A DNA stretch of 64,000 nt from Falsiroseomonas frigidaquae (GCF_012163145.1 NZ_JAAVTX010000003.1:62001-126000), one strand, 5' to 3'; shown: positions 17,436-26,529, counted from the first letter of the stretch. Notes: generated from the letters alone by a model not told the origin. Program-made: numbers and translations.

Positions 17436-18211
17436 TTCCGCCCCCCATGCCGCTCCGGCTCCAGCCGCGCCTTCAGGTAGGACAGCAGCGGAAAGGCCCC
17501 CGTGCAGAAGGCCAGCAGCACGCCCCAGGCGCCCTCCCGATACCCTTTCCGACTCACATAGGATTTGAACGCGCGCGAGACGAAGCGTCGCAGATTGCCG
17601 GCCAGCGAGCCGATATTCCCGCTTTCCAGCAGGTCCGCCGCCTTGGCCGAGGAATACTTGTCCAGCCGCCGCAGCATGTCCGACACATCCCGGTCGACCA
17701 GATGCACCAGCGCCCCCTGCTCGATCCGCGGCCCCTGCCGGCCCACCCAATCCAGCCCCGGATGCACCCGCTGCGCTCGCCACTGCTTGGCGCCGCGCCG
17801 GAACAGCCGCGGCACCGAGGTCGTGCCGAAACTGCCGGCCCAGCCATGCCGGATCAGCCGGTCGCCCACGTAATTTTCGACCATCACCTGATGCCAGGCG
17901 AACCCCGACTCCCCAATCACCCGCCGCACCGCCAAGGCCAGATCCGGACTGACCCGCTCATCCGCATCGACCTCCAGCACCCAATCGCCGGTACACGCCG
18001 CAATGCCAGCATTGCGCCGCGCGCCCTCCAACTCCCACGCCCCCTCCAACACCTGCGCCCCCGCAGCCCGCGCCAAATCCGCGGACCCATCCGTGCTGCG
18101 ATCCAGCACCACCACCACCTCATCCGCAAAGGCCACCGACGCCAGACACGCCGGCAAACGCTGCTCCTCATTCCGCGCGACAATCAGCGCAGACAGGCGG
18201 GGGTGGGACAT
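17432..18211 (-). CDS. Family 2 glycosyltransferase (WaaE/KdtX-like)
   Basis: This 259-residue GT2 glycosyltransferase has the N-terminal nucleotide-sugar fold (SALIVARNEEQRLPACL, DEVVVVLDRSTDGSADLA), the E-V-D-A-D-E metal-binding DxD at residues 82-84, and the C-terminal amphipathic tail (SYVSRKGYREGAWGVLLAF) typical of the WaaE/KdtX group that adds hexose to the lipopolysaccharide core. The ATG at 18211 fits the family start better than an upstream in-frame start at 18271. It overlaps the O-antigen ligase gene by 4 nt, indicating translational coupling. Confidence 0.87.
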   Translation of the reverse strand: MSHPRLSALIVARNEEQRLPACLASVAFADEVVVVLDRSTDGSADLARAAGAQVLEGAWELEGARRNAGIAACTGDWVLEVDADERVSPDLALAVRRVIGESGFAWHQVMVENYVGDRLIRHGWAGSFGTTSVPRLFRRGAKQWRAQRVHPGLDWVGRQGPRIEQGALVHLVDRDVSDMLRRLDKYSSAKAADLLESGNIGSLAGNLRRFVSRAFKSYVSRKGYREGAWGVLLAFCTGAFPLLSYLKARLEPERHGGRK

Positions 18212-18278
18212 CGGGAGGGCCTTCAGTGGGTGCGCGGGCTGTTTGCAGGAGGAACGCTGTTCCCCCTGCACCCCCTTG

Positions 18279-18454
18279 CCAGGGGCCTCGGGCCCCTGGA
18301 CCGCGAGGACTTTAAGCGGAGAAGCGGAGGGGGCTTGAGGAAACGTCGACCAAACGGTCGTTCCGGCCCCCTCCGCTTCTCCGCTTATGACTCATGGGTT
18401 CAAAGGGCCAAAGCCCTTTGCGGGGAGGTGCAGGAGGGGCAGCGCCCCTCCTGC
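18279..18454. repeat. Cluster of four strong palindromes, one with 22 bp perfect arms
   Basis: The 263 bp gap (18212-18474) between the glycosyltransferase gene and ppdK is filled with hairpins: 18279-18299 (9 bp stem, 3 nt loop), 18313-18334 paired with 18366-18387 (22 bp perfect arms, with a nested CGACC/GGTCG hairpin at 18347-18360), 18401-18420 (8 bp stem, 4 nt loop) and 18430-18454 (11 bp stem, 3 nt loop). One arm of the long palindrome is a nearly pure purine tract. The cluster looks like REP/BIME-type intergenic repeats and could also stop transcription from ppdK. Confidence 0.8.
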
Positions 18455-18474
18455 GAACCACCCGCACAACCCAC

Positions 18475-21147
18475 TCAGGCCGTCCGATCCCCACCCCCGC
18501 TCGTCAGTGCCGCCTGGGCGGCCGCGAGGCGGGCGACGGGGACGCGGTAGGGGGAGCAGGAGACGTAGTCGAGACCGACGGAGCCGCAGAAGTGGATGGA
18601 GGCCGGGTCGCCGCCGTGTTCGCCGCAGATGCCGAGTTTCAGGTCCGGCTTGGTCTTGCGGCCTTTCTCGGAGGCGATCTGCACCAGGGCGCCGACGCCG
18701 TCGATGTCGATGGAGACGAAGGGGTCTTTCGGCAGGATGCCCTTTTCGACGTAGAAGGGCAGGAACTTGCCCGCGTCGTCGCGTGACAGGCCGAAGACGG
18801 TCTGCGTCAGGTCGTTGGTGCCGAAGCTGAAGAAGTCGGCGGCTTCGGCGATGCTGTCGGCGGTGAGCGCCGCGCGCGGCAGTTCGATCATCGTGCCGAC
18901 CTGGTAGATGATGTGGTACTTCGTCTCGGCGAAGACTTCCTGGGCCACGCGGTCCACCAGGGCGCGCAGGATTTCCAGCTCGCGCCGCACGGCGACGAGC
19001 GGGATCATGATTTCCGGCACGGGCGCCTTGTGGGTTTCCTGGCCGATGGCGACGGCGGCCTCGAAGATGGCGCGGACCTGCATCTCGTAGATTTCGGGAT
19101 AGGTCAGGCCGAGGCGGCAGCCCCGGTGGCCGAGCATCGGGTTGGCTTCCGAAAGGTCCGCCGCGCGGCGCTGCATGGCGGCGACATCGGCGCCGAGGCT
19201 CAGCGCCACTTCGGCGATCTCGCTGTCCCGGTGCGGCAGGAATTCATGCAGCGGCGGGTCGAGCAGCCGGATGGTGACGGGCAAGCCCGCCATGATCCGG
19301 AACAATTTGAGAAAGTCGTCGCGCTGGAACGGCAGCAGGCGGGACAGCGCGTCGCGGCGGCCGTCTTCCGTATCCGCCATGATCATCTGGCGCACGGCGC
19401 CGATGCGCTCCGGGTCGAAGAACATGTGCTCGGTCCGGCAGAGGCCGATGCCCTCGGCGCCGAATTTGCGGGCGGTCTCGGCGTCCAGCGGGGTTTCGGC
19501 GTTGGCGCGCACCTTCATCTTGCGGACGCCGTCGGCCCATTCCATCAAGGTCGCGAAGTCGCCGGAAAGCTGCGGCTCGATCATGGCGACGGTGCCGGCG
19601 AAGACTTCACCGGTGGCGCCGTCCAGCGTCATGGTGTCGCCGGCCGCCATGCGCTTGCCGCCGGCGGTCAGCGTCTGGCCGGCATAGTCCACGGTGATGG
19701 AGCCGGCGCCGGCGACGCAGGGCCGGCCCATGCCGCGGGCGACCACGGCGGCGTGGCTGGTCATGCCGCCACGGGTGGTCAGGATGCCCTTGGCGGCGTG
19801 CATGCCGTGGATGTCCTCGGGCGAGGTCTCGATGCGGACCAGGATGACCGCCTCGCCCTTGGCGGCGCGGGCTTCGGCCTCATCCGCCGAGAAGACGATG
19901 ACGCCGCAGGCTGCGCCCGGGCTGGCCGGCAGGCCTTTCGCCAATGCCTTGCGCGCGGCCTTGGGGTCGAGCGTCGGGTGCAGAAGCTGGTCCAGCGCCT
20001 TGGGGTCGACGCGCTTGATCGCCTCGGTCCGGTCGATCAGCCCCTCGCGCGCCATGTCCACGGCGATCTTCAGGCTGGCGGCGGCGGTGCGTTTTCCGTT
20101 GCGGGTCTGCAGCATGTACAGCTTGTTCTGCTGCACCGTGAACTCGATGTCCTGCATGTCCGCATAGTGCTTTTCCAGCTTCTCGCGGACGGCGACGAGC
20201 TCGGCATAGGCGTTCGGCATGGCGAGCTCCATGCTGCGTTCGCCGGGCTTGGCGCGGGATTCGGCCATGGGCTGCGGCGTGCGGATGCCGGCCACCACGT
20301 CCTCGCCCTGCGCGTTGATCAGGTATTCGCCGTAGAAGAAGTTCTCGCCCGTGGAGGGGTCGCGGGTGAAGCAGACGCCGGTGGCGCAATCCTCGCCCAT
20401 ATTGCCGAAGACCATCGCCTGGACGTTCACGGCGGTGCCCCATTGCGCGGGGATGTCGTGCAGGCGGCGATAGGTATTGGCGCGCGGGTTCATCCAGCTG
20501 CCGAAGACGGCGCCGATCGCGGCCCAGAGCTGGGCATGCGGGTCCTGCGGGAAGGGCTTGCCGGTGACTTCCTCGACCATGTCCTTGTAGCCCGCGACCA
20601 CGCGGTGCCAGTCCTGCGCGGTGAGGTCGGTGTCCTCCATCACGTCGCGGTCGAGCTTCACATGCTCGATGATCTCCTCGAAGCGGTGGTGGTCCACGCC
20701 GAGCACGACGGAGCCGAACATCTGGATGAAGCGGCGGTAGCTGTCCCAGGCGAAGCGCGCATCGCCGGAGGCGGCGGCCAGGCCGTCCACCGTCGCGTCG
20801 TTCAGGCCGAGGTTGAGCACCGTGTCCATCATGCCGGGCATGGAGACGCGGGCGCCGGAGCGGACCGAGACCAGCAGCGGCTTGTGGTGATCGCCGAACT
20901 TGGCGCCGACGGCCTGTTCGATGCGGCCCAGGGCTTCGGCGACGGCGCTGCGCAGCTCCGGCGGGTAGGACTGGCCGTGGTCGTAGTAGTAGGTGCAGAC
21001 CTCGGTGGTGATGGTGAAGCCGGGCGGGACGGGCAGGCCGATGCTGGCCATTTCCGCGAGGTTGGCGCCCTTGCCGCCCAGGAGATTGCGCATGTCCGCG
21101 CGGCCCTCATTGTGGCCGGCGCCGAAGCTGTAGACCCATTGAGTCAT
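18475..21147 (-). CDS. ppdK: Pyruvate, phosphate dikinase
   Basis: PPDK interconverts pyruvate, ATP and Pi with phosphoenolpyruvate, AMP and PPi. The 890-residue protein has the N-terminal ATP-grasp domain (LLGGKGANLAEMASIGLPVPPGF), the swivelling phosphohistidine domain with H465 in GGMTSHAAVVARGMG, and the C-terminal PEP/pyruvate TIM barrel (GLCRTEHMFF, FFSFGTNDLTQ, and C841 in GICGEHGGDP). Length is typical (about 880). It lies 80 bp downstream of glyS on the same strand, the usual alphaproteobacterial order, and is probably co-transcribed with it. Confidence 0.97.
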   Translation of the reverse strand: MTQWVYSFGAGHNEGRADMRNLLGGKGANLAEMASIGLPVPPGFTITTEVCTYYYDHGQSYPPELRSAVAEALGRIEQAVGAKFGDHHKPLLVSVRSGARVSMPGMMDTVLNLGLNDATVDGLAAASGDARFAWDSYRRFIQMFGSVVLGVDHHRFEEIIEHVKLDRDVMEDTDLTAQDWHRVVAGYKDMVEEVTGKPFPQDPHAQLWAAIGAVFGSWMNPRANTYRRLHDIPAQWGTAVNVQAMVFGNMGEDCATGVCFTRDPSTGENFFYGEYLINAQGEDVVAGIRTPQPMAESRAKPGERSMELAMPNAYAELVAVREKLEKHYADMQDIEFTVQQNKLYMLQTRNGKRTAAASLKIAVDMAREGLIDRTEAIKRVDPKALDQLLHPTLDPKAARKALAKGLPASPGAACGVIVFSADEAEARAAKGEAVILVRIETSPEDIHGMHAAKGILTTRGGMTSHAAVVARGMGRPCVAGAGSITVDYAGQTLTAGGKRMAAGDTMTLDGATGEVFAGTVAMIEPQLSGDFATLMEWADGVRKMKVRANAETPLDAETARKFGAEGIGLCRTEHMFFDPERIGAVRQMIMADTEDGRRDALSRLLPFQRDDFLKLFRIMAGLPVTIRLLDPPLHEFLPHRDSEIAEVALSLGADVAAMQRRAADLSEANPMLGHRGCRLGLTYPEIYEMQVRAIFEAAVAIGQETHKAPVPEIMIPLVAVRRELEILRALVDRVAQEVFAETKYHIIYQVGTMIELPRAALTADSIAEAADFFSFGTNDLTQTVFGLSRDDAGKFLPFYVEKGILPKDPFVSIDIDGVGALVQIASEKGRKTKPDLKLGICGEHGGDPASIHFCGSVGLDYVSCSPYRVPVARLAAAQAALTSGGGDRTA

Positions 21148-21227
21148 GGAACGGCGTTCTCCTGTTTGGACTGTTACGGAGCTTCCCGGGGGAGGTCAGG
21201 ATGGGGTGGGAGGGAGGGCGCCGCTTT

Positions 21228-23369
21228 TCAGCCTTCGATCCTGGAAAAGTCTGCAACGGTATCCATGCCGCCCCTGAGCCGTGCGAGCAAGCGCAGCCGG
21301 TTGGCGCGAGTTGCCGCGTCGGGGTCATTGACGATGACCTTCTCGAAGAAGGCGTCGAGCGGGGCGCGCAGCGCCGCCAGGGCGGACATGGCGGCGGCGA
21401 AATTTTCCGCAACCAGCGCCTGGGCAACGACGGGTTCCGCCTGGTCCAGCGCCCCGGCCAGCGCCTGTTCCTCCGGCGCCGTCAGCAGGTTTTCGGCAAT
21501 CGGGCCTGTGTGAGGACCGTCCTTCTTGTCCTCAATTCGCAGAATGTTGGCGGCGCGCTTGGCGGCGGCGAGCAGGTTGGGGCCGTCCGCCCCCTCCACC
21601 AGCGCCTTCAGCGCCTCGGCGCGGGACAGCAGGCGCAGCAGGTCGTCCTCCCCTGCCTGCGCGAAGGCGGCGGCGACCAGGTCGTGGCGGGCGCCTTCGG
21701 CACGGAGCTGGACGCGGAGGCGCTCGGCGAGGAAGTCCAGCAGCCCGGCGGCGAAGGCGGCCACCATGGGCGGGTGTGCGCTGCCACGGGCCGGCTGCCA
21801 GCCGGTCTTCAGTTTGTCCTGCGCGACGGCCATGCCGAATTCCGGGGTGGCGGTTTCGCCCAGCGCCTGGGGGAAGCCGAAGAAGGCCTCGGCCAGAGCA
21901 TCCTCCAGCCGCAGGCGCAGCCGGTTCTCGCGGATGATGCGGATGATGCCGAGCGCGGCGCGGCGCAGCGCGAAAGGGTCGCCGGAGCCGGTGGGGCGTT
22001 CATCCACGGCGAAGAAGCCGGCCAGCAGGTCCAGCTTGTCCGCCAGTGCCACCGCGATGGCGACGGGTTCCGCCGGCACCGCATCGCCCGGGCCGAGCGG
22101 CCGGTACTGCGTGCCGATCGCCTCCGCCACCCGCGGGTCCTCGTTCTGGTGCAGCGCGTAGTAGCGGCCGATGGTGCCCTGCAATTCGGGGAATTCGCCG
22201 ACCAGCCCGGAGGCAAGGTCCGCCTTGGCCAGCTTCGCGGCGCGGGCGGCCAGCGCCGGGTCGGCACCGACATGCGGCGCCAGCCAGCGCGCCAGCTTCT
22301 CCAGCCGCGCCACGCGCTGCCCCTGGGTGCCGAGCTTGGCGTGGAACACCACCGTATCCAGCTTCGGCAGGAAATCCTCCAGCTTTTGCTTGCGGTCCTG
22401 GTCCCAGAAGAAGCGCGCATCGGACAGGCGGGCGCGCAGCACCCGTTCATTGCCGGCAACCAGCGTCGCCCCACCATCGGTGGCGGCGATGTTAGCGACC
22501 AGGCCGAAGAAGGGCGCGGCGCTGCCATCCGGGCGGGTCAGCGCGAAATAGCGCTGGTTAACCCGCATGGTGGTCCGCATCAGCTCCGGTGGCAGGTCCA
22601 TGAAGGCGTCGTCGATGCGCCCCAGCAGCGGCACCGGCCATTCGACCAGCCCGGCCACCTCCTCCAGCAACCCCCGGTCCGGCACCACCGCCACACCCTG
22701 TCCGGCGGCGAGCTTCGCGAGGCCCTGCTCGATCAGCGCCATGCGCTCGGCGGCATCCGGCACCACGAAGCGGGCGCGCAGGCCGGCTTCGTAGTCGGCG
22801 AGGCCGGTCACGGCGAAGACGCGGTCCTCGGCCGCCATGATCCGGTGGCCCTCGGTGAGGTTGCCGCTGTCCATCCCCGGCAGCGCGGCGATGGCGAAGG
22901 GCACCACGGCGCCGTCCAGCAGGCACAGGATGCGGTGCAGCGGGCGGACCCAGGTGAAGGGGCCGTTCCAGCGCATGGATTTCGGCCAGCCGAAGCCGCC
23001 GACCAGCCCGGGCAGGACCTGCGCCAGCAGCGCCGCGGCGGCGACGGTCTCGCCCGGTTTTTGGAGCACCCAGAAGCCGTTCTGCTCCACCAACTGCTCG
23101 CGGGAGGCACCGTGCTTGCGGAGGAAGCCGTCCAGCGCCGCCGGTGGCGCGGCGGTGCGCGGGCCGCGCTCCTCCTTGCCCTCGGTCGTCACCTCGGCGC
23201 GCAGCGTGGCGGACAGGCCGATGCGGCGTGGGCCGTAGAACGGCTTCGGGGCGCCTTCCAGCAGCGGCGCCGCGGCAGCGGCGAAGGCTTTCGCCAGGTC
23301 TTCGGCCCCGCGCGCCTGCATGCGCGCCGGGATCTCCTCGGAGAAAAGTTCGAGCAGAAACTCCGGCAT
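21228..23369 (-). CDS. glyS: Glycine-tRNA ligase beta subunit
   Basis: GlyS forms the alpha2beta2 glycyl-tRNA synthetase with GlyQ and provides tRNA recognition. The 713-residue protein has the family start (PEFLLELFSEEIPARMQ), VGPRRIG-like ribbon, FLGLVANI-type segment, an HD-like core and a C-terminal anticodon-binding domain (VNDPDAATRANRLRLL). Its ATG at 23369 overlaps the stop of vapC by one base (TGATG). GlyQ is 698 bp upstream instead of adjacent, because the vapBC genes separate them. Translation of glyS may therefore be coupled to the toxin gene. Confidence 0.97.
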   Translation of the reverse strand: MPEFLLELFSEEIPARMQARGAEDLAKAFAAAAAPLLEGAPKPFYGPRRIGLSATLRAEVTTEGKEERGPRTAAPPAALDGFLRKHGASREQLVEQNGFWVLQKPGETVAAAALLAQVLPGLVGGFGWPKSMRWNGPFTWVRPLHRILCLLDGAVVPFAIAALPGMDSGNLTEGHRIMAAEDRVFAVTGLADYEAGLRARFVVPDAAERMALIEQGLAKLAAGQGVAVVPDRGLLEEVAGLVEWPVPLLGRIDDAFMDLPPELMRTTMRVNQRYFALTRPDGSAAPFFGLVANIAATDGGATLVAGNERVLRARLSDARFFWDQDRKQKLEDFLPKLDTVVFHAKLGTQGQRVARLEKLARWLAPHVGADPALAARAAKLAKADLASGLVGEFPELQGTIGRYYALHQNEDPRVAEAIGTQYRPLGPGDAVPAEPVAIAVALADKLDLLAGFFAVDERPTGSGDPFALRRAALGIIRIIRENRLRLRLEDALAEAFFGFPQALGETATPEFGMAVAQDKLKTGWQPARGSAHPPMVAAFAAGLLDFLAERLRVQLRAEGARHDLVAAAFAQAGEDDLLRLLSRAEALKALVEGADGPNLLAAAKRAANILRIEDKKDGPHTGPIAENLLTAPEEQALAGALDQAEPVVAQALVAENFAAAMSALAALRAPLDAFFEKVIVNDPDAATRANRLRLLARLRGGMDTVADFSRIEG

Positions 23370-23758
23370 CAGATCGCGGCCTTCACATCGGTCTCGGAAA
23401 AATCAGCGCCCTTGAACAGCAGCGGCGCGTTGCGCTCCCGCGCCAGGGCATAGGCGAAGCAATCGCCGAAATTCAGCGCGGCCTTGTGGCGGCCCTTGCC
23501 GAAGCGGCGCCAGGCTTCCAGCGCCAGGCGCGCCTGGGTTTCGGTGAAGGGCACGACCTCCGCCTCCGCATCGGCCAGAAGCCGGTCCACGCACGGCCGT
23601 ATCGCCGGGCCGGCCTTGCCCTCCGCCACCATGCCCAGCTCCAGCAGGGTGCCGGCGGAGATCGCCACATCCGGCGCCTCGGCCAGCAGCGCCGTGAAAC
23701 GCTCGGCCTCCGGCTCCTGCCGCAGAATGGCCATGAATGCGGAGGTATCGACGATCAC
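23369..23758 (-). CDS. vapC: VapC family PIN-domain toxin
   Basis: This 129-residue PIN-domain protein carries the full acidic site D4 (IVDTS), E40, D99 (NFGDCFAYALA) and D119 (GADF). VapC toxins are Mg-dependent RNases that cut initiator tRNA or other structured RNA. The start is a GTG at 23758 overlapping the VapB stop as GTGA. Its own stop overlaps the glyS start. The length is normal, and nothing suggests inactivation. It is embedded in the glyQ-glyS-ppdK block, between the two subunits of one enzyme. Confidence 0.92.
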   Translation of the reverse strand: MIVDTSAFMAILRQEPEAERFTALLAEAPDVAISAGTLLELGMVAEGKAGPAIRPCVDRLLADAEAEVVPFTETQARLALEAWRRFGKGRHKAALNFGDCFAYALARERNAPLLFKGADFSETDVKAAI

Positions 23759-24015
23759 CTGGGCAGGCCGTTCTCGTCATAGAGGTCGCTGTGATCGCTG
23801 GTCGCGCCGGGCGGGAACAGTTTCGCGGACTCCCGACCAATCGCCACCAGCGCCTCGTACTTCCGGCGCACCTTGTCTTCCCGCGCCGCGCGTTCGGCGG
23901 CCAGGCGAACCTGCACCGCTTCCCGCAGCGCCGCGGTGGTGCTGGTGCCGAGCAGTTCCGCCAGCGCCTTCGCATCGGCGATCAGCGCATCGTCCTTGAT
24001 GTTCAACTGGCCCAT
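23755..24015 (-). CDS. vapB: VapB family antitoxin
   Basis: This is an 86-residue antitoxin of the VapB/PSK transcription-factor type, with an N-terminal DNA-binding half (QLNIKDDALIADAKALAELLG) and a C-terminal toxin-binding tail rich in charged residues. It overlaps vapC by 4 nt. A GAGGG SD precedes the ATG. The 52 bp gap to glyQ contains an AT-rich stretch (24041-24056) and a direct repeat of ATGGYA at 24036-24050 that could serve as promoter and autoregulatory operator. Confidence 0.9.
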   Translation of the reverse strand: MGQLNIKDDALIADAKALAELLGTSTTAALREAVQVRLAAERAAREDKVRRKYEALVAIGRESAKLFPPGATSDHSDLYDENGLPR

Positions 24016-24032
24016 GGCGCCCTCACGGTAGA

Positions 24033-24060
24033 ACGGATGGCAATCATGGTATAAAAACCC
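24033..24060 (-). promoter_or_regulatory. Candidate vapBC promoter/operator in the glyQ-vapB gap
   Basis: In the 52 bp between glyQ and vapB the sequence turns AT-rich, with TATAAAA at 24050-24056 and two ATGGYA motifs 9 bp apart. VapBC complexes usually bind repeats of this kind upstream of vapB. The exact promoter boxes are not clear. Confidence 0.3.
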
Positions 24061-24067
24061 GGAAAAG

Positions 24068-24937
24068 TCACGCGGACTCGCCCGCGACCCAGGCCTCGCA
24101 GCAGCCCTTCGCCAATGCCCGGACGCGGCCGATATAGGCGGCGCGTTCGGTCACGCTGATGGCGCCGCGGGCGTCCAGCAGGTTGAAGCGATGGCTGGCC
24201 TTGATGCACTGGTCATAGGCGGGCAGCGCCAGCGGCGGGTCATAGGCCAGCAGGGACTGGCATTCCTTCTCGGCGTCGGCGAAGTGCTGGAACAGCATCG
24301 CCGTGTCGGCGGCCGTGAAATTGTGATGGCTGTATTCGACCTCGGCGCGGCGGAACACCTCGCCGTACTTCACGCCGCGGCCGTTGAAATCCAGCTCGTA
24401 CACGTCGTCCACGTCCTGGATGAACATCGCCAGGCGTTCCAGCCCGTAGGTCATCTCGAAGGACGGAACCTCGCAGGTGATGCCGCCGACCTGCTGGAAA
24501 TAGGTGAACTGACCCACCTCCATCCCGTCGCACCAGATTTCCCAGCCCAGGCCCCAGGCACCCAGCGTCGGGCTCTCCCAGTCATCCTCGACGAAGCGGA
24601 AATCGTGCTTCATGGGGTCCAGGCCGAGGTCGCGGTAGCTCGCCAGCAGCAGGTCCTGCGCATCCGCCGGGCTCGGCTTCATGATGACCTGGTACTGGTA
24701 GTAATGTTGCAGCCGGTTCGGGTTCTCGCCGTAGCGCCCATCGGATGGACGGCGGGAGGGTTGCACATAGGCGGCCGACCAGGGCTTCCCCCCCAGCGCC
24801 CGCAGCGTGGTGGCCGGATGGAAGGTGCCGGCGCCGACTTCCATGTCGTAGGGCTGCAGGATCAGGCAGCCCTGCGCGCTCCAGAATTTATGGAGGCGCA
24901 GGATGATGTCCTGGAAGGAAGGGGGTTTTTCGGACAT
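24068..24937 (-). CDS. glyQ: Glycine-tRNA ligase alpha subunit
   Basis: GlyQ is the catalytic class II subunit that activates glycine. The 289-residue protein has the family start ([18 protein letters not shown]), [14 protein letters not shown], the [23 protein letters not shown] segment around motif 2, and class II motif 3 near [18 protein letters not shown]. Length and start are standard. It leads the leftward run glyQ-vapB-vapC-glyS-ppdK. It is divergent from the SnoaL-like gene. Confidence 0.97.
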   Translation of the reverse strand: MSEKPPSFQDIILRLHKFWSAQGCLILQPYDMEVGAGTFHPATTLRALGGKPWSAAYVQPSRRPSDGRYGENPNRLQHYYQYQVIMKPSPADAQDLLLASYRDLGLDPMKHDFRFVEDDWESPTLGAWGLGWEIWCDGMEVGQFTYFQQVGGITCEVPSFEMTYGLERLAMFIQDVDDVYELDFNGRGVKYGEVFRRAEVEYSHHNFTAADTAMLFQHFADAEKECQSLLAYDPPLALPAYDQCIKASHRFNLLDARGAISVTERAAYIGRVRALAKGCCEAWVAGESA

Positions 24938-25035
24938 GCCGGGTACGGGTCTTGCCGGGAAGGGTTAGGCCGCTTCAATACCCCCCCGCCGCCCTGCCGA
25001 GCAAGCGAGGGCCCGGCCAGCAAGGGACGCCGCGC

Positions 25036-25440
25036 CTGACCGAGACCGAGCGCCTGATCCGCGCCTACTACGCCGCCTTCGACGCAGGCGACCGCACCGC
25101 CATGCTGGCCCTGCTGACCGACGACGTGGTGCATGACCCGAACCAGGGCACCCGCCGCACCGGCAAGCCTGCCTTCGCCGCCTTCCTGGCGCAGATGGAT
25201 GCGGCCTATGCCGAGCGCATCGCGGACCTGGTGGTGATGGTCGATGCCACCGGCACCCGCGCCGCGGCGGAGTTCACCGTGCTCGGCCGGTACCAGCGCA
25301 CCGATGAGGGCCTGCCCGAGGCGCGCGGCCAGACCTACACGCTGCCCGCCGGCGCCTTCCTGACCATCCGCGACGGCCGCATCGCGCGGGTGGCGACGCA
25401 TTACAACCTGCCGGACTGGATCCGTCAGGTTTCCGCCTGA
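25036..25440 (+). CDS. SnoaL/NTF2-like ketosteroid isomerase-related protein, probable CTG start
   Basis: This is a 134-residue NTF2-fold protein (LIRAYYAAFDAGDRTAMLALLTDDVVHDPNQG, then GAFLTIRDGRIARVATHYN), related to the SnoaL/ketosteroid isomerase group, whose members range from isomerases to non-enzymatic proteins. There is no ATG at the expected N-terminus. A CTG at 25036 has an AAGGGA SD 8 nt upstream and gives LTETERLIRAYY, matching family length. A TTG at 24952 in the same frame would add 28 low-complexity residues. The 3' end overlaps the convergent hydrolase gene by 16 nt. Confidence 0.78.
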   Translation: MTETERLIRAYYAAFDAGDRTAMLALLTDDVVHDPNQGTRRTGKPAFAAFLAQMDAAYAERIADLVVMVDATGTRAAAEFTVLGRYQRTDEGLPEARGQTYTLPAGAFLTIRDGRIARVATHYNLPDWIRQVSA

Positions 25441-26117
25441 GCCACGAAATCCAGGATCAGCCGGGCCAGCGTCTCCGGCGCCTCGATCGGCAGCATGTGG
25501 CCGCTGCCCTCGACGACATGCAGCCGGGCACCGGGGATGCCGGCGGCGAGTTCCTCGGATTCCGGCACGGATCGCAGCGCATCCTGCGCCGCGGCCACCA
25601 CCAGCGTCGGACAGGTGATCTCGCCCAGCCGGTCATCGAAGGCCGGGCGCGGCAGCAGCGATTGCCGCAGGAACACCGCGCCGCCCAGCCGGTCCCCCAT
25701 GCCGCGCAGCCGGTCCACCAGCGCCATGTCGCCGGCGCGGTCGGGGTGCAGGCCGCGGGCGATGGCGCTGCGGCTCATGCCCCGGAACGCCTGGTCGGCC
25801 GGGCGGCCGGCGATGGCCTGGCGGCGGGCGCGCTGGGCGGCGCTGTCGCCGCGGGCGGAGGTGGCGACCAGCACCAGGGCGCGGACCCGCTCCGGCGCCA
25901 TCCGCGCCACCTCCCGCGCCACGAAGCCACCCATGGAGAAGCCGACCAGCACGAAGCGCCCCGGCACCTCCGCCAGCACGCGCGCCGCCATGGCCTGCAT
26001 GGTGTCGTCCTGGAACAGGTCGCCGTGATGGATCGGGCCGAGCGGCGCCAGCAGCGGTGCCATCTCCTCCCACAGCCCGGCATCCAGCATGAAGCCGGGC
26101 AGCAGCACCACGCTCAT
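25425..26117 (-). CDS. Alpha/beta hydrolase
   Basis: This 230-residue alpha/beta hydrolase has an oxyanion-hole segment (LLPGFMLDAGLW), nucleophile S61 in VGFSMGGFVAREVA, a late acid (AAQDALRSVPESEEL) and the C-terminal histidine in EGSGHMLPIEAPE. Substrate is unknown; family members include esterases and lactonases. The ATG at 26117 is used; an in-frame ATG at 26144 is possible. The gene is divergent from the tautomerase gene, with about 80 bp between starts. Confidence 0.82.
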   Translation of the reverse strand: MSVVLLPGFMLDAGLWEEMAPLLAPLGPIHHGDLFQDDTMQAMAARVLAEVPGRFVLVGFSMGGFVAREVARMAPERVRALVLVATSARGDSAAQRARRQAIAGRPADQAFRGMSRSAIARGLHPDRAGDMALVDRLRGMGDRLGGAVFLRQSLLPRPAFDDRLGEITCPTLVVAAAQDALRSVPESEELAAGIPGARLHVVEGSGHMLPIEAPETLARLILDFVAQAET

Positions 26118-26198
26118 GCCTTCGGGCCCGCGTTCGGCCGGCATGCGCTTGGCCTCGTCGGCGGCCGGACGCAGGATGCGGTGGAGAAGGAGAACATC

Positions 26199-26384
26199 AT
26201 GCCCGAGATCATCATCTATGCCGTTGCCGGCCGCACCACCGAACAGAAACGCGGCCTGGTCAAGGACATGACCGAGGCGATGGTGAAGAATTTCGGCGTG
26301 CCGGCCGAGGCGGTGACCATCCAGATCGTCGAATCCGACAAGGATTCGAAGGCCAAGGGCGGCGTGCTGTTCAGCGAGCGGTAG
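26199..26384 (+). CDS. 4-oxalocrotonate tautomerase family protein
   Basis: This is a 61-residue tautomerase-superfamily subunit. Removal of Met leaves the catalytic N-terminal proline (MPEIIIYAVAGRTTEQK), and the arginine-bearing segments and length (usual 60-65) match 4-oxalocrotonate tautomerase and its many paralogues. A strong GGAGAAGGAG SD lies just upstream. No catechol meta-cleavage genes are nearby, so the physiological substrate is open. Confidence 0.87.
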   Translation: MPEIIIYAVAGRTTEQKRGLVKDMTEAMVKNFGVPAEAVTIQIVESDKDSKAKGGVLFSER

Positions 26385-26529
26385 CGGCCGGCGCCCCGCC
26401 CGAATCCTGCTCACCTACCGGTGAAGGCGCGCGGGGTCCGACCTTACGGCGCCAGACAGAAATGGTTAATAGCGGCCACCCTAATTCCCAGCAGGGTGCG
26501 GCTTCCGCACGTCAGCGCGGGAGTTCTGC

